From the NCBI GenBank assembly GCA_009691765.1, contig SIAO01000020.1, forward strand, positions 1 to 42,564: DNA of 42,564 nucleotides. Reading direction: 5' to 3'. The notes under the pieces are model-generated. The model did no database searches and was not told the DNA's origin. It saw only the letters and a program-made list of their open reading frames with translations. This stretch comes from Planctomycetota bacterium (GTDB lineage: Bacteria > Planctomycetota > GCA-002687715). The position numbers and the translations under genes are program-made. Of the stretch, positions 25,406 through 34,031 are shown in pieces. Numbering within the stretch: the first letter of the stretch is position 1; every line of letters begins with the position of its first letter.

Positions 25406-26614
25406 ATGCAACGCATTGTGCTTCTCGGTGCCGGCGCCATGGCGCTGATTTTGTTGTTGGCCGCGCGCGGTCATTTGTTTCACGACCACCATGCGCACGG
25501 TGAAGATGCTGCGGCGTTGAGTGCTGCGCAAATTTGTTGCGATAACGGCGACAGTGAAGCTGCGTTGGTCGCGCTCGAACAAGCGCACCCTGCAGATTCG
25601 CCCCAGTTGCGTTCGCTCCTGTTGCGCATCGCCGAGCAGCGTCGTGGTCCAACGCCAGCGCCATCGAGCAACCAGGGCGTGGCCACCGACGATCCCATCC
25701 GCCTCGGCAGCGGCCGCCATGTGTACGAGTGGGTACCGCAATGGAGTCAGCTTCCAGAAGGCATGGGCTTCGGCAACACGCACGGTGGCATTGTCTTGAA
25801 CGCTGCGGGCGAAGTGCTGTTGAACACTGACACGGCTCACGCAGTGATGGCGTTTTCGCAGCAAGGCAAGTTCTTGCGCTCCTTCGGGAGCGATTTGGCT
25901 GGCGGCGCGCACGGCATGGTGCTCGGCAAAGAGAACGAACGTGAAGTCTTGTATGTCGCGCACACGCGGCGGCATGAAGTGTTGAAGTGCACGCCCACAG
26001 GCGAAGTGTTGCTCGCGTTTCCGTGGCCGAAAGAGTGCGCGCATTACAAGCAGGCCGAGCAGTTCAATCCAACGAGTGTGGCGCTCGCGCCAGACGGCAC
26101 AGTGTTCATTGCGGATGGTTACGGCTTGTCGTGGGTGCATCACTACGACGCAGCGGGCAAGTGGTTGTCGGCTTTCGGCGGTCGCGGCGCTGAACCCGGA
26201 GAAATGCAAACGCCGCATGGCTTGTTGCTCGACACGCGCACGCAGCCCGCAACACTGTTGGTGGCCGACCGCGAAAACCATCGCCTGCAGCGCTTCAAAC
26301 TCGATGGCACTTTGCTGAAAGTCATCAGCGGCGATTTACGCCGTCCGTGCAAACTGTCGTTGCATGGCACAGACCTCGCCGTCGCTGATCTTGCCGGGCG
26401 CGTCACGGTGCTCGATGCGGAAGACAAGTTGGTCACGCACTTAGGCGATCAACCATTGCCGGAACACAGAGCCAACAACGGTGTGCCCAAGACGCTGTGG
26501 AAGGATGGCGAGTTCTTGGCGCCGCACGGCATCGCTTTCGACAGTGAAGGCAATCTGTACGTGATGGACTGGCTGTCGCTCGGGCGCGTCACCAAACTCA
26601 AGCGCATCAAATGA
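25406..26614 (+). CDS. Membrane-anchored NHL-repeat beta-propeller protein
   Basis: A 402-residue protein with an N-terminal hydrophobic anchor (IVLLGAGAMALILLLAA), a His-rich stretch (HLFHDHHAHGED), a short helical region that may be one TPR-like pair, and a propeller from about residue 95. NHL-type blades recur: GGIVLNAAGEVLLNT, HGMVLGKENEREVLYVA, TSVALAPDGTVFIADGYG, HGLLLDTRTQPATLLVADREN, HRLQRFKLDG and HGIAFDSEGNLYVMDW. This resembles peptidylglycine lyase and NHL scaffolds, but catalytic His residues were not traced. The start has GGGAG 8 nt upstream and a -10-like TATGAT at 25365-25370. It converges with the selenoprotein-like gene. Confidence 0.85.
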   Translation: MQRIVLLGAGAMALILLLAARGHLFHDHHAHGEDAAALSAAQICCDNGDSEAALVALEQAHPADSPQLRSLLLRIAEQRRGPTPAPSSNQGVATDDPIRLGSGRHVYEWVPQWSQLPEGMGFGNTHGGIVLNAAGEVLLNTDTAHAVMAFSQQGKFLRSFGSDLAGGAHGMVLGKENEREVLYVAHTRRHEVLKCTPTGEVLLAFPWPKECAHYKQAEQFNPTSVALAPDGTVFIADGYGLSWVHHYDAAGKWLSAFGGRGAEPGEMQTPHGLLLDTRTQPATLLVADRENHRLQRFKLDGTLLKVISGDLRRPCKLSLHGTDLAVADLAGRVTVLDAEDKLVTHLGDQPLPEHRANNGVPKTLWKDGEFLAPHGIAFDSEGNLYVMDWLSLGRVTKLKRIK

Positions 26615-26616
26615 GA

Positions 26617-26644
26617 ACGCCGACACCCGCGAGGGCATCGGCGT
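26617..26644. terminator. Hairpin between convergent genes
   Basis: A perfect 7-bp outer stem (ACGCCGA / TCGGCGT) encloses CCC-GCGA-GGG with a GNRA-type tetraloop. It fills the 48-bp space between the stop codons of the NHL protein and the thioredoxin-like selenoprotein. No strong T-run follows on either side. Confidence 0.6.
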
Positions 26645-26662
26645 CACCCTTAACGCATCAAC

Positions 26663-27610
26663 TCACTTGCCGGCTTCAAGCTCGGCACGGATGTCTTCCA
26701 CCATCTTCGTGATCTGCGGGAATTGCGCGGAGAAACCTTCGATCCATTTGAGGATTTCTTCGGCGTCGGCCTTGGCTTTGGACTTCTGTGCGCCACGCGC
26801 TGCGGAGAGTGCGTAGCCGAGATACGACGAATCCGGTGCGGGCGGCTTTAGGCCGCCTTTCCACGATTTGTAGGCCTTGATGGCCCATTCGTCGGTAGTC
26901 GCTTCGCGATTGTCTTTGCCAGCGGCCATCGTGGCCTTCTGGGCGTCAGCCTGAAAAGCCTTGATCTTCTCGCCAGCGACGAAGGCGTCGAAGGCCTTTC
27001 GTGTTGCGGGAGAGATCTTGCCTTTCACGACTTCATCGAGCTTCTTGCGCAGTTCCACATCTTCCTTCATGCCGAGCTTGGCCATGATGAAATTTACGTT
27101 GGCATCGGCGTCGCCCGGCTTGGCCGTGGCGGCGGTTCGCAGCGCGATAAAATTTTGCGCCTTCGTGGCTGCATCCTTGAGGGCAGCCTGAGTCGAGGGG
27201 CGGAAAGTTGTCAGCACCTCACCTTCGCTGTCCATCACCACCACATGTGGGAAGCCGCGACCACCCTTGGTTTGCAGCATGCCCTGATCGGGGTGGGTAG
27301 CCACCTTCGATGTGATGTTCAAATACAGCACGAACGCTTTGGAATCTTCCATCCACCAGTTTTCGAGGAGGGGCCCGCCCTCCAACTGGTTGCACGGGGG
27401 TCAAGGCGCGTACGAGCGTGTGAAGTAGCCGATGATCAGCTTCTTCTGCTCGCGGGCTTTAGCCTGCGCTTCATCCAATTTCATCACCCAAGCTGCCTTG
27501 GTGATGAAGTCCTTCTTGAGTTTCTCCTGGTACTTCGCTTCGAAATCGTCGCCTTGTGCAAGCACAGGCACTGCGAAGAAGCACAGAAGAGCCACCATCA
27601 TGAGTTTCAT
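26663..27610 (-). CDS. Putative exported thioredoxin-like selenoprotein (Sec-Pro-Pro-Cys), in-frame TGA
   Basis: Read through one in-frame TGA (27401-27403), this is a continuous 315-residue protein; stopping there leaves a useless 69-residue peptide. It has a signal peptide (MKLMMVALLCFFAVPVLA, cut before Q19), the strand KKLIIGYFTRSYAP, then TGA at codon 70 followed by P71-P72-C73. The TGA thus occupies the first Cys of a CxxC motif. The thioredoxin fold continues with LEGGPLLEN and cis-Pro121 in GFPHVVVMD. A Lys/Ala-rich helical domain completes it. Start: GGAGA 7 nt upstream, and a TTGACA/CATAGT promoter. A hairpin follows the TGA. Alternatives: nonsense mutation of TGC, or a base-call error. 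Confidence 0.75.
27356..27389 (-). promoter_or_regulatory. Candidate bacterial SECIS hairpin
   Basis: Starting 11 nt after the TGA, CCAGTT pairs with AACTGG (6 bp) and GGAGGG with CCCTCC (6 bp), separated by a 5-nt bulge on the 3' side. The apical loop is CGGGC. The loop begins 23 nt after the TGA and has G in its second position; both agree with the published bacterial SECIS model (loop 16-37 nt downstream, a G among the first two loop bases). The region is GC-rich, so chance pairing must be excluded. Confidence 0.6.
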
Positions 27611-27640
27611 GCGAGTTCTCCGTTTGGCATAGGGAAGCCC

Positions 27641-27669
27641 ACTATGGGCCTTGCCCCAAAGCATGTCAA
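27641..27669 (-). promoter_or_regulatory. Strong sigma70-type promoter of the selenoprotein gene
   Basis: On the reverse strand TTGACA (27664-27669) and CATAGT (27641-27646) are separated by exactly 17 bp. Transcription would start near 27634, giving a 5' leader of about 25 nt containing the GGAGA ribosome binding site. Confidence 0.7.
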
Positions 27670-27737
27670 CGCATTCCGCCTGCCGCATATTCTGGAGGGC
27701 GTGCATAATGCCGCGATCCCCAGAAGGTGCCAATCAC

Positions 27738-30416
27738 ATGAAAACGCTGATGCTGCTGCTGTGCCTCGGTTTGCTGCTGCCTTTGGCTGTGGCTCAAGAG
27801 GAGAAGGTCGATATCGCCGGAGTTGTGAAAGACCTGCGGGATGGTCACGCTTTGGCGGGTGTAGAAGTGCAAGTGCAGGGTGTAGTGCGGCGCGGCGCGG
27901 CGCGTGATCCGCTGGCCACAGCCACGACAGACGCGGCTGGGTGCTACCTCATGGTCGGCGTGGACAAGGCTCGTGCGCGGACGCTGTTTTTTGCGGCGCC
28001 CGGCTATGCCCGCGGGATGGAGCGCTTGCAAGCTGGCGCTTGGAATGACTTGCAGACGCATCTCGCACCGGGTGCTGATGTCGTCGGCACGGTGGTGCAT
28101 GCGGCAAGTGGCGCACCGCTCGCCAAAGCCTCCGTGGAATCTGAAATGCTGCGCGCGACGGCCGACGAGCAAGGCCGCTTCGTGCTGGCCGGAGTTCCGC
28201 TCGATGGCGAAGCGTTGAGTTTCACTGTGAGCGCTGAAGGCTTCGTGCCGCAGGAGGTGACGGTCAGTGGGCAAGAGTTGGCGCGTACCGGTCGCGCAGC
28301 ATTGCGCATTCCTCTCGAGGCCGGCCACGCAGCGGTTGCTGCGGTGCATGATGCCAAGGGTGCGCCGATCGAAGGTGCAGTTGTGCGCGCCCGTCCGCTG
28401 AAGGCCGTGCCGTACTCCGGACTCGAACGCGCCAACTACAGCGCCAAGACTGATGCGCGTGGCATTGCTGTGGTGCGCGGTTTGCCGCGAAACGAAGCGG
28501 TGGTCCTCGAAGCGAGTCATGGCGAGTTGCTGGCAACGCAGAGCGATCCAGTTGTGGCGCAGCCAGATCCTGCAGATGGGCCGGAGAAGTTGGCCGCGGT
28601 GATTTCCTTGTCAGCAGGCCACAGCGCCACAGTGCGCGTGGTGGAATGGCCACCACACGCTGCTGCCGGATACCCAGTGAGTGGGGCGCGCGTGGAATTG
28701 CAGCCGCTCGTCGAAGGGTTGCAAGATTTCGCCGGCTTCGTCGAGCGCGACACCGTGCGTGGCGCTGTGCAGTACGGCACTACAGATGCGCAAGGCAATG
28801 CGCGCTTCAGCGCACTGCCCGCGCAAGCCATCACGGTGGAGGCATCACTCGCAGGGCATGAATCCACTCTCGCCATATTGCATGCCGAGAAGGACGCCAC
28901 GGAGTTGCTGCTCACACTGACTCGTGGCCCACAAGCGCCGCCCAATGTGCCTTGGTTCGTGACCATCGATGATGCGTGGCGTGCTGCTGACGCCATGCGG
29001 CTTCCCGTGCTGTTCACCATGGCGATGGATGGCGAGCGCGCCAACGACCACATCGCCCAAGCGCATTTCAAAGACCCTGAAGTGTGCAAGACACTTGGTG
29101 CAATGCCGGTGTTGCTCTCGAATGTGTTTGGCAAGGACGGAGTGCATGCTGGCGGTGTGAAGCACGACGAAGTGAACGGCGAATGCACGCGCTACGGCGG
29201 TATCGCTTGCGCCGCGCACCAAGCTGTCGAGGCCTATTGTCTCGACAACTTCGGTTTGCGCGGGACGTCGTTCCAAGTGCCTCGCCAGATTTTCGTCACG
29301 CCGCAGGGTGAGGTGCTCGAGCACCGCGTCTATTACCTGACCGAACGCGACTTGCAGCGGCTGGCAATGCGCAGCCTGCGTCGCGTGAATCCGCAAGCAG
29401 CTTTCAAACTTGGAGTGAAACGGCTCCCAGAGTCGTGGAAACTTCTGCGAAGTGCAGAGTCTCATGCATTTCCAGCCGCGGATGATCTGGTGCGGCTTGT
29501 AAACAGTGGCGACGAACATGCCATCGCTCTCATGGCGGGGTTTTCGCTGCCGGGCGTTGTCGCAGCTACGCGCATGCGCGTGTTGGAAAGCATCCGAGTC
29601 GAAGCGCTGTTCGCAGCGGGCTCAGCGCTCGCTCCATTCTTGGCGGATGCAGACGCAAACATCCGTGTGCATGCGGCGGCCAAGCTGGCGGCAGTGGCAG
29701 ATGCGGTTGAAGTGGCCGATGTGTTGCTGCCTTGCTTGCGGGATCCGGATGCTCGCGTGGCTGCCGCCGTGGAAGCCGCGCTCGGCGTGCGACGCGATGG
29801 TGTGTTGCGCTTGACAGCTCAGTTGGCACCGGCATTGCAAGTCAGCGTGATGACTGCGCTGTTGCGGCAAACCGCTGTGCAGCACTTGCCCGGTTTGAGA
29901 GCAGTGCTTACTAACGCGAGCACTGCCGAACGTGCACGCTTGCTGCGTGCACTGGCGTCGCGTTCTGCGACGGACACCGAAGCGCTCGCTTTGGTGCTGA
30001 ACGCAGTTCGCGCCACGGACCAAGCGGTGCTCGGCGCGCTTCACTTGTTGCAGCCGCAGGAGTGCAGTGCTTCCCAGCAAGCGGAATTGCTCGAAGTGGC
30101 GACGCAGCTCAGCGCGCACGAAAGTGGTGCGTGGCGCTTGGCGGCTTTGCGCTTGCTGCTGCGTTGCGGCGCAGATGTCGCTGTGCCCCGTGCCGCGTTG
30201 CACGATGCAGATTCCGAAGTTTGCTTTGAAGCCGCGCTCGACCTTTTGGCGCGTGGTGAAAGGGACGCCGCCCATTTCGTGCTGGATCGCGTTGATGACG
30301 CGTGTCATGCGCGTCGTTCGCGAGCTGCGTTGTGTGCTCTCACAAAATCTGACGATCCCGGTAGTGCCAATGCGTGGCGTGATCTGCTTTGCGCTCAAGG
30401 CATCATCGAAAACTGA
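27738..30416 (+). CDS. Exported CarboxypepD-regulatory / thioredoxin-fold / HEAT-repeat protein
   Basis: An 892-residue exported protein starting with the signal peptide MKTLMLLLCLGLLLPLAVAQ. Residues about 25-420 hold several carboxypeptidase-regulatory-like beta-sandwich repeats (IAGVVKDLRDGHALAGVEV, VVGTVVHAASGAPLAKASV and KTDARGIAVVRGLP are marker stretches). A thioredoxin-like domain follows (about 425-560: PWFVTIDDAWRAADAMRLPVLF, then QVPRQIFVTPQGEV with the cis-Pro). Its Cys are atypical (NGECTRYGGIACAAHQ) and there is no CxxC. The C-terminal third is a row of HEAT-like helical repeats (ALAPFLADADANIRVHAAAKLAAV). AAGGTG precedes the ATG, and CATAAT (27704-27709) is a possible -10. It diverges from the selenoprotein gene and shares its control region. 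The function is unknown. Confidence 0.85.
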   Translation: MKTLMLLLCLGLLLPLAVAQEEKVDIAGVVKDLRDGHALAGVEVQVQGVVRRGAARDPLATATTDAAGCYLMVGVDKARARTLFFAAPGYARGMERLQAGAWNDLQTHLAPGADVVGTVVHAASGAPLAKASVESEMLRATADEQGRFVLAGVPLDGEALSFTVSAEGFVPQEVTVSGQELARTGRAALRIPLEAGHAAVAAVHDAKGAPIEGAVVRARPLKAVPYSGLERANYSAKTDARGIAVVRGLPRNEAVVLEASHGELLATQSDPVVAQPDPADGPEKLAAVISLSAGHSATVRVVEWPPHAAAGYPVSGARVELQPLVEGLQDFAGFVERDTVRGAVQYGTTDAQGNARFSALPAQAITVEASLAGHESTLAILHAEKDATELLLTLTRGPQAPPNVPWFVTIDDAWRAADAMRLPVLFTMAMDGERANDHIAQAHFKDPEVCKTLGAMPVLLSNVFGKDGVHAGGVKHDEVNGECTRYGGIACAAHQAVEAYCLDNFGLRGTSFQVPRQIFVTPQGEVLEHRVYYLTERDLQRLAMRSLRRVNPQAAFKLGVKRLPESWKLLRSAESHAFPAADDLVRLVNSGDEHAIALMAGFSLPGVVAATRMRVLESIRVEALFAAGSALAPFLADADANIRVHAAAKLAAVADAVEVADVLLPCLRDPDARVAAAVEAALGVRRDGVLRLTAQLAPALQVSVMTALLRQTAVQHLPGLRAVLTNASTAERARLLRALASRSATDTEALALVLNAVRATDQAVLGALHLLQPQECSASQQAELLEVATQLSAHESGAWRLAALRLLLRCGADVAVPRAALHDADSEVCFEAALDLLARGERDAAHFVLDRVDDACHARRSRAALCALTKSDDPGSANAWRDLLCAQGIIEN

Positions 30417-30428
30417 GGTTTGCCGTCC

Positions 30429-31325
30429 ATGAACTTCGACCCAGCGGTCAACCGCAAACAAATCCAATCGTCGCCGACATACCGCATGGCGGAGGACGAT
30501 GCAGAGTTCATCAAGAGCTCACCGCTGCGCCCGATGCGTGTTGCGATGGAGCTGATGAAGGCCGAGATCGTGCAGCAGCGCGAAAAGATCGTCGCCACCA
30601 TCGTGGTCTTCGGTGGCACGCGCATTATGAAACGCTCGCAGGCGGAACTTGCGCTTGCCGAAGCGCAGGAAGCCCTCGCGCGGAGCCCAGGCAACGCCCA
30701 GCTTCAAGCCACGGCTGCGCTGGCGCAGGGGCGTGTGCAGCGCAGTCGCTACTACGACGACGCGCGTGAGTTTGGGCGCATCGTTGCAGAAGCCTGTGCT
30801 TGTGGCAGTTGTCCGGAGTTCGTCATCACCACGGGCGGAGGCCCTGGCGTGATGGAAGCCGCGAACCGTGGCGCGCGAGAAGCGAACGGACGCACCATGG
30901 GTTTGAACATCACGCTGCCCACCGAGCAGGAACCAAACCCCTACATCAATCCAGAGCTGTGTTTGCAGTTTCACTATTTCGCGGTGCGCAAGATCAACTT
31001 CCTCGTGCGCGCACGAGCGCTGGTCGCTTTCCCTGGCGGTTACGGAACGCTGGACGAGTTGTTCGAGACTCTCACGCTCATTCAGACCGGGGTGATGGAG
31101 CGTGTGCCTGTGGTGTTGTTCGGCAGCGAGTGGTGGAAGAAGCTGATCAACTTCGAAATGCTGGTAGAGGAAGGGATGATTGCTCCTCAGGACATTGGTT
31201 TGTTTACCTACGCCGACACTGCGAAGGAAGCGTGGGAGGACATTCGGAGCTTTTATGCGGCTCGTGGCATGGCTGTCGAGGGCAGTCCGCTGCATCCGTG
31301 GTCGAAACGCCCAACGGCACACTGA
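30429..31325 (+). CDS. LOG family protein (TIGR00730-like)
   Basis: A 298-residue protein of the Lonely-Guy family, whose characterised members cleave nucleoside monophosphates such as cytokinin riboside phosphates to base and phosphoribose. The Rossmann-like core starts IVVFGGTRIM. The phosphate-binding motif is GGGPGVMEAANRGA (136-149) and the catalytic motif is PGGYGTLDELFE (202-213). The N-terminal 55 residues form an extra segment, typical of long bacterial versions, and a helical insertion (about 68-105) is unusually Ala-rich. The start ATG has GAGG upstream. It follows the HEAT-repeat gene by 12 bp and is probably in the same transcript. Confidence 0.9.
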   Translation: MNFDPAVNRKQIQSSPTYRMAEDDAEFIKSSPLRPMRVAMELMKAEIVQQREKIVATIVVFGGTRIMKRSQAELALAEAQEALARSPGNAQLQATAALAQGRVQRSRYYDDAREFGRIVAEACACGSCPEFVITTGGGPGVMEAANRGAREANGRTMGLNITLPTEQEPNPYINPELCLQFHYFAVRKINFLVRARALVAFPGGYGTLDELFETLTLIQTGVMERVPVVLFGSEWWKKLINFEMLVEEGMIAPQDIGLFTYADTAKEAWEDIRSFYAARGMAVEGSPLHPWSKRPTAH

Positions 31326-31392
31326 CCTGCATTTGGGCGCCGCCGCGGCCGAAATCAAGCCATTCTCGACACAGCCGTGCGGAATTGTGCTG

Positions 31393-31420
31393 TTTGCAGA
31401 GGTTTGCACGGCTTTACTTT
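31393..31420 (+). promoter_or_regulatory. Possible promoter in the 171-bp gap before the exoprotein gene
   Basis: TTTGCA (31393-31398) and TACTTT (31415-31420), 16 bp apart, are the best sigma70-like pair in this gap. A small GTGCT/AGCAC hairpin (31447-31462) and AAGGA (31482-31486) lie between it and the ATG at 31497. The match is weak. Confidence 0.3.
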
Positions 31421-31496
31421 GCCCCACTCGGGCGGGTAGTCTCTTGGTGCTTCCCCCAGCACAACGACCTTTACTCACACCAAGGATTACACTCGT

Positions 31497-34031
31497 ATGA
31501 AGCTCAATATTTTCTGGGCCGCACTCTGCGTGCCGGCCTTGCTCATTTCCTCCTGTTTCGCGCAAGCAGGCGGCACTGGCCCCGATGTCATTGTGGGCGA
31601 CCTTATGACGCCCGCGAACTACGGCAGCGTGGGCAACATCGCTGCCTTTGCTATCGGTACGACAAGCTGCAACATCGGCACGCAGTCGCTTCAGTGGGTG
31701 GCGAACACTTCCATGCATCCGGTGATTGGTCAGACTCTGTACCGCTTGAGGAATGGGCGCTACGAGCAAGTCGGCCAATCTTGGTTGAAGCACGGCTTCA
31801 CCGCGTTGGCGCAGAATTTGTGCGCCACATGCCAGAATCCGGGCACGGGTTCGCTCTTGGGTGTGAATTGTTCTGACCCCTACACCGCAAGTTTGAACGG
31901 CTCACAGCCGGGCCTTGGTCCGAAGACCGAAGTGAATGCCGCGACGGGTGTGTTCACATATCCGCCATCGAATCCGGCCTACAGCGGCGCGATCGCGCGT
32001 CGTTTGCAGGTGGCTCATGCCGATCTTGATCCGGCCCTGAATGCAGGCGCGCTGTACTTCGGCGAAAGTCAGTATGTGACGCCCGACGACGCCGCCGCCG
32101 GCAACAAGAACAACAACGCGAGCTATCGCGCCATCACGGTGACGCAGGGCACGACCACTCCGTACTCCATCTCCAACGCGGCAGGTTCCAGCACTCAGCG
32201 TCAGCGCCCTGCAGTTCGCGCGTGGCAAGACATGGATGCTTCCGTCAGCTTGACCAATGTGGATGTGCCTAGTGACGGCCGCATCATCGTTGCATTCAAG
32301 TCCACGGCGCTCGGCGGCGGCAACTTCGCCTACGAGTACGCCATTCAGAATCTGAGCTCGCATCGTTCGGTGCGCGGCGTGACCATCCCGGTCACTGCAG
32401 GCGCGACCATCACGAATATTGGCTTCCACGACGTGCCCTATCACAGCAGCGAGCCCTTTACAGGCGCCACTGGCGCATACACGGGCACTGACTGGGTCGG
32501 CCAAGTGACTGGCGGGTCCGTGGTGTGGATGACAGAGTCGTATGCCACCAACCAACGCGGCAACGCCATTCGTTGGGGCACCACCTACAACTTCCGCTTC
32601 GAATCCACGGGATTCCCGGGCGATATGGTGCTTGAACTTTTCCGTCCCGGCACGCCCACCACAGTGACGGCGCCGAGCACCATGCCGACATTCGCCATCA
32701 GCCCCATGGGGATTCCGGCCACGATGTTGCCGGGCACTCCCATGGATGTGTTTGTGCAAACCACCAACATCACGGGCGCGCCGGATCCTGCGACCGCCAC
32801 GATGTTCATTGGAGTGGATGGCGGGCCGATGACGCCCACAGCGATGATTCAAACCGGCCCCAACATCTTCCGCGGCACTTTGCCGGGGATTGCGTGCTTC
32901 CACTCGGCTAACTGGTACGTCAGCATCTCCGCACTGGCGGGCGCGCAGGTCGTCAGCTATCCAGCAGGCGGCGCGGCGGCTCCCATCATCACGATGGCGG
33001 AGTCTCCGGTGCTCACTACGGTGATCGCGGACAACGGTGAAACGGTCGTTGCGGGTTGGTCTGTTGCCAACGGTCCGCTTCTCACAGACGGTCCATGGGA
33101 TCTTGCAGCAGCCACGCCAGTGGCGGGCGCTAACAGTGCCGCTCCGATCGCTGCATTCGGTGGCACAGGCAAATGCTTCCTCACCGACAATGTGGCCACG
33201 AACAGCGATGTCGATGGTGATGAAACGCGCCTGAGTTCGCCGTTGTTCAGCTTGCAGGGTTTCACGGATGCGCGCTTGAGCTATGCGCTCTGGTACGACA
33301 ACGACAACACTGCCGGATCCAACGATTCGTTCCGCGTTGAAGTTTCCAACAACGGTGGTGGCACTTGGGTGACTGTGGACACGGTGGCCGGTCTCACCAT
33401 GTGGCAGACGCGCCGCATCCGCCTTGGTCAGTTCATCGCGAACTTCACCAACAGCATGCGCGTGCGCTTCATTGCGTCGGATTTCTCGCCCGCGCACACC
33501 ATTGAAGCTGCAATGGACAACTTCATCATCGAAACGTGCCCGGTGGGTGTTTATCTGCCGCCGCTCGCAGCCGGCAACCTCGGCACTGCGGTTGGTGGCC
33601 CGTTCTCGACGCTGTACATCAACGGCACTGATGGTGGCGGTCTGCACCGTGTGGATGTCGCGATCGGCGCGAACATTGACATCGCAGTGGATCAGCCGAG
33701 TTTCAGCGTGGTGCCAGCACCCTTCGTGGTGTGCGGTTACCTAGGCGTGCCCACGGTCGCGGAAGCCACATTGCTGCCCGCGACGCTCGGCACCATGGTG
33801 TTCCCACCCGCGCTGCTTGCTCCGGCGAATCCGCTGCTCTTCACATTGGCGGATGGAATAGGCATCGGTGGCGCGATGATTCCTGGCATTGTTCCGCCGT
33901 CGCCATGGGTGTTCTCGCTTCCGGGCGGCGCACCTTCTCCGCTGCAGGTCACGTTGCAGGTCGTGCAAGTTGATGCCACGAACGCAAACGGCCTTGCCGT
34001 CGGTAACGCAGTCATCTTGAACGTTCAGTGA
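31497..34031 (+). CDS. Large secreted protein with jelly-roll and exoprotein C-terminal modules
   Basis: An 844-residue exported protein; signal peptide MKLNIFWAALCVPALLISSCFA. The N-terminal half (PDVIVGDLMTPANYGSVG, NIGTQSLQWVANTSMHPVIGQ and a Cys-containing region NLCATCQNPGTGSL) matches a family of planctomycete secreted proteins that I recognise only as hypothetical. A central Ig-like part (GTPMDVFVQTTNI) leads to a MAM/jelly-roll domain (about 565-690: LSSPLFSLQGFTDARLSYALWYDND to AAMDNFIIE). The last 150 residues are a beta-rich module ending NGLAVGNAVILNV, similar to the end of the FG-GAP protein. Likely role: surface binding or matrix protein. No enzymatic motif is visible. Its stop overlaps the next start (GTGA). 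Confidence 0.8.
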   Translation: MKLNIFWAALCVPALLISSCFAQAGGTGPDVIVGDLMTPANYGSVGNIAAFAIGTTSCNIGTQSLQWVANTSMHPVIGQTLYRLRNGRYEQVGQSWLKHGFTALAQNLCATCQNPGTGSLLGVNCSDPYTASLNGSQPGLGPKTEVNAATGVFTYPPSNPAYSGAIARRLQVAHADLDPALNAGALYFGESQYVTPDDAAAGNKNNNASYRAITVTQGTTTPYSISNAAGSSTQRQRPAVRAWQDMDASVSLTNVDVPSDGRIIVAFKSTALGGGNFAYEYAIQNLSSHRSVRGVTIPVTAGATITNIGFHDVPYHSSEPFTGATGAYTGTDWVGQVTGGSVVWMTESYATNQRGNAIRWGTTYNFRFESTGFPGDMVLELFRPGTPTTVTAPSTMPTFAISPMGIPATMLPGTPMDVFVQTTNITGAPDPATATMFIGVDGGPMTPTAMIQTGPNIFRGTLPGIACFHSANWYVSISALAGAQVVSYPAGGAAAPIITMAESPVLTTVIADNGETVVAGWSVANGPLLTDGPWDLAAATPVAGANSAAPIAAFGGTGKCFLTDNVATNSDVDGDETRLSSPLFSLQGFTDARLSYALWYDNDNTAGSNDSFRVEVSNNGGGTWVTVDTVAGLTMWQTRRIRLGQFIANFTNSMRVRFIASDFSPAHTIEAAMDNFIIETCPVGVYLPPLAAGNLGTAVGGPFSTLYINGTDGGGLHRVDVAIGANIDIAVDQPSFSVVPAPFVVCGYLGVPTVAEATLLPATLGTMVFPPALLAPANPLLFTLADGIGIGGAMIPGIVPPSPWVFSLPGGAPSPLQVTLQVVQVDATNANGLAVGNAVILNVQ

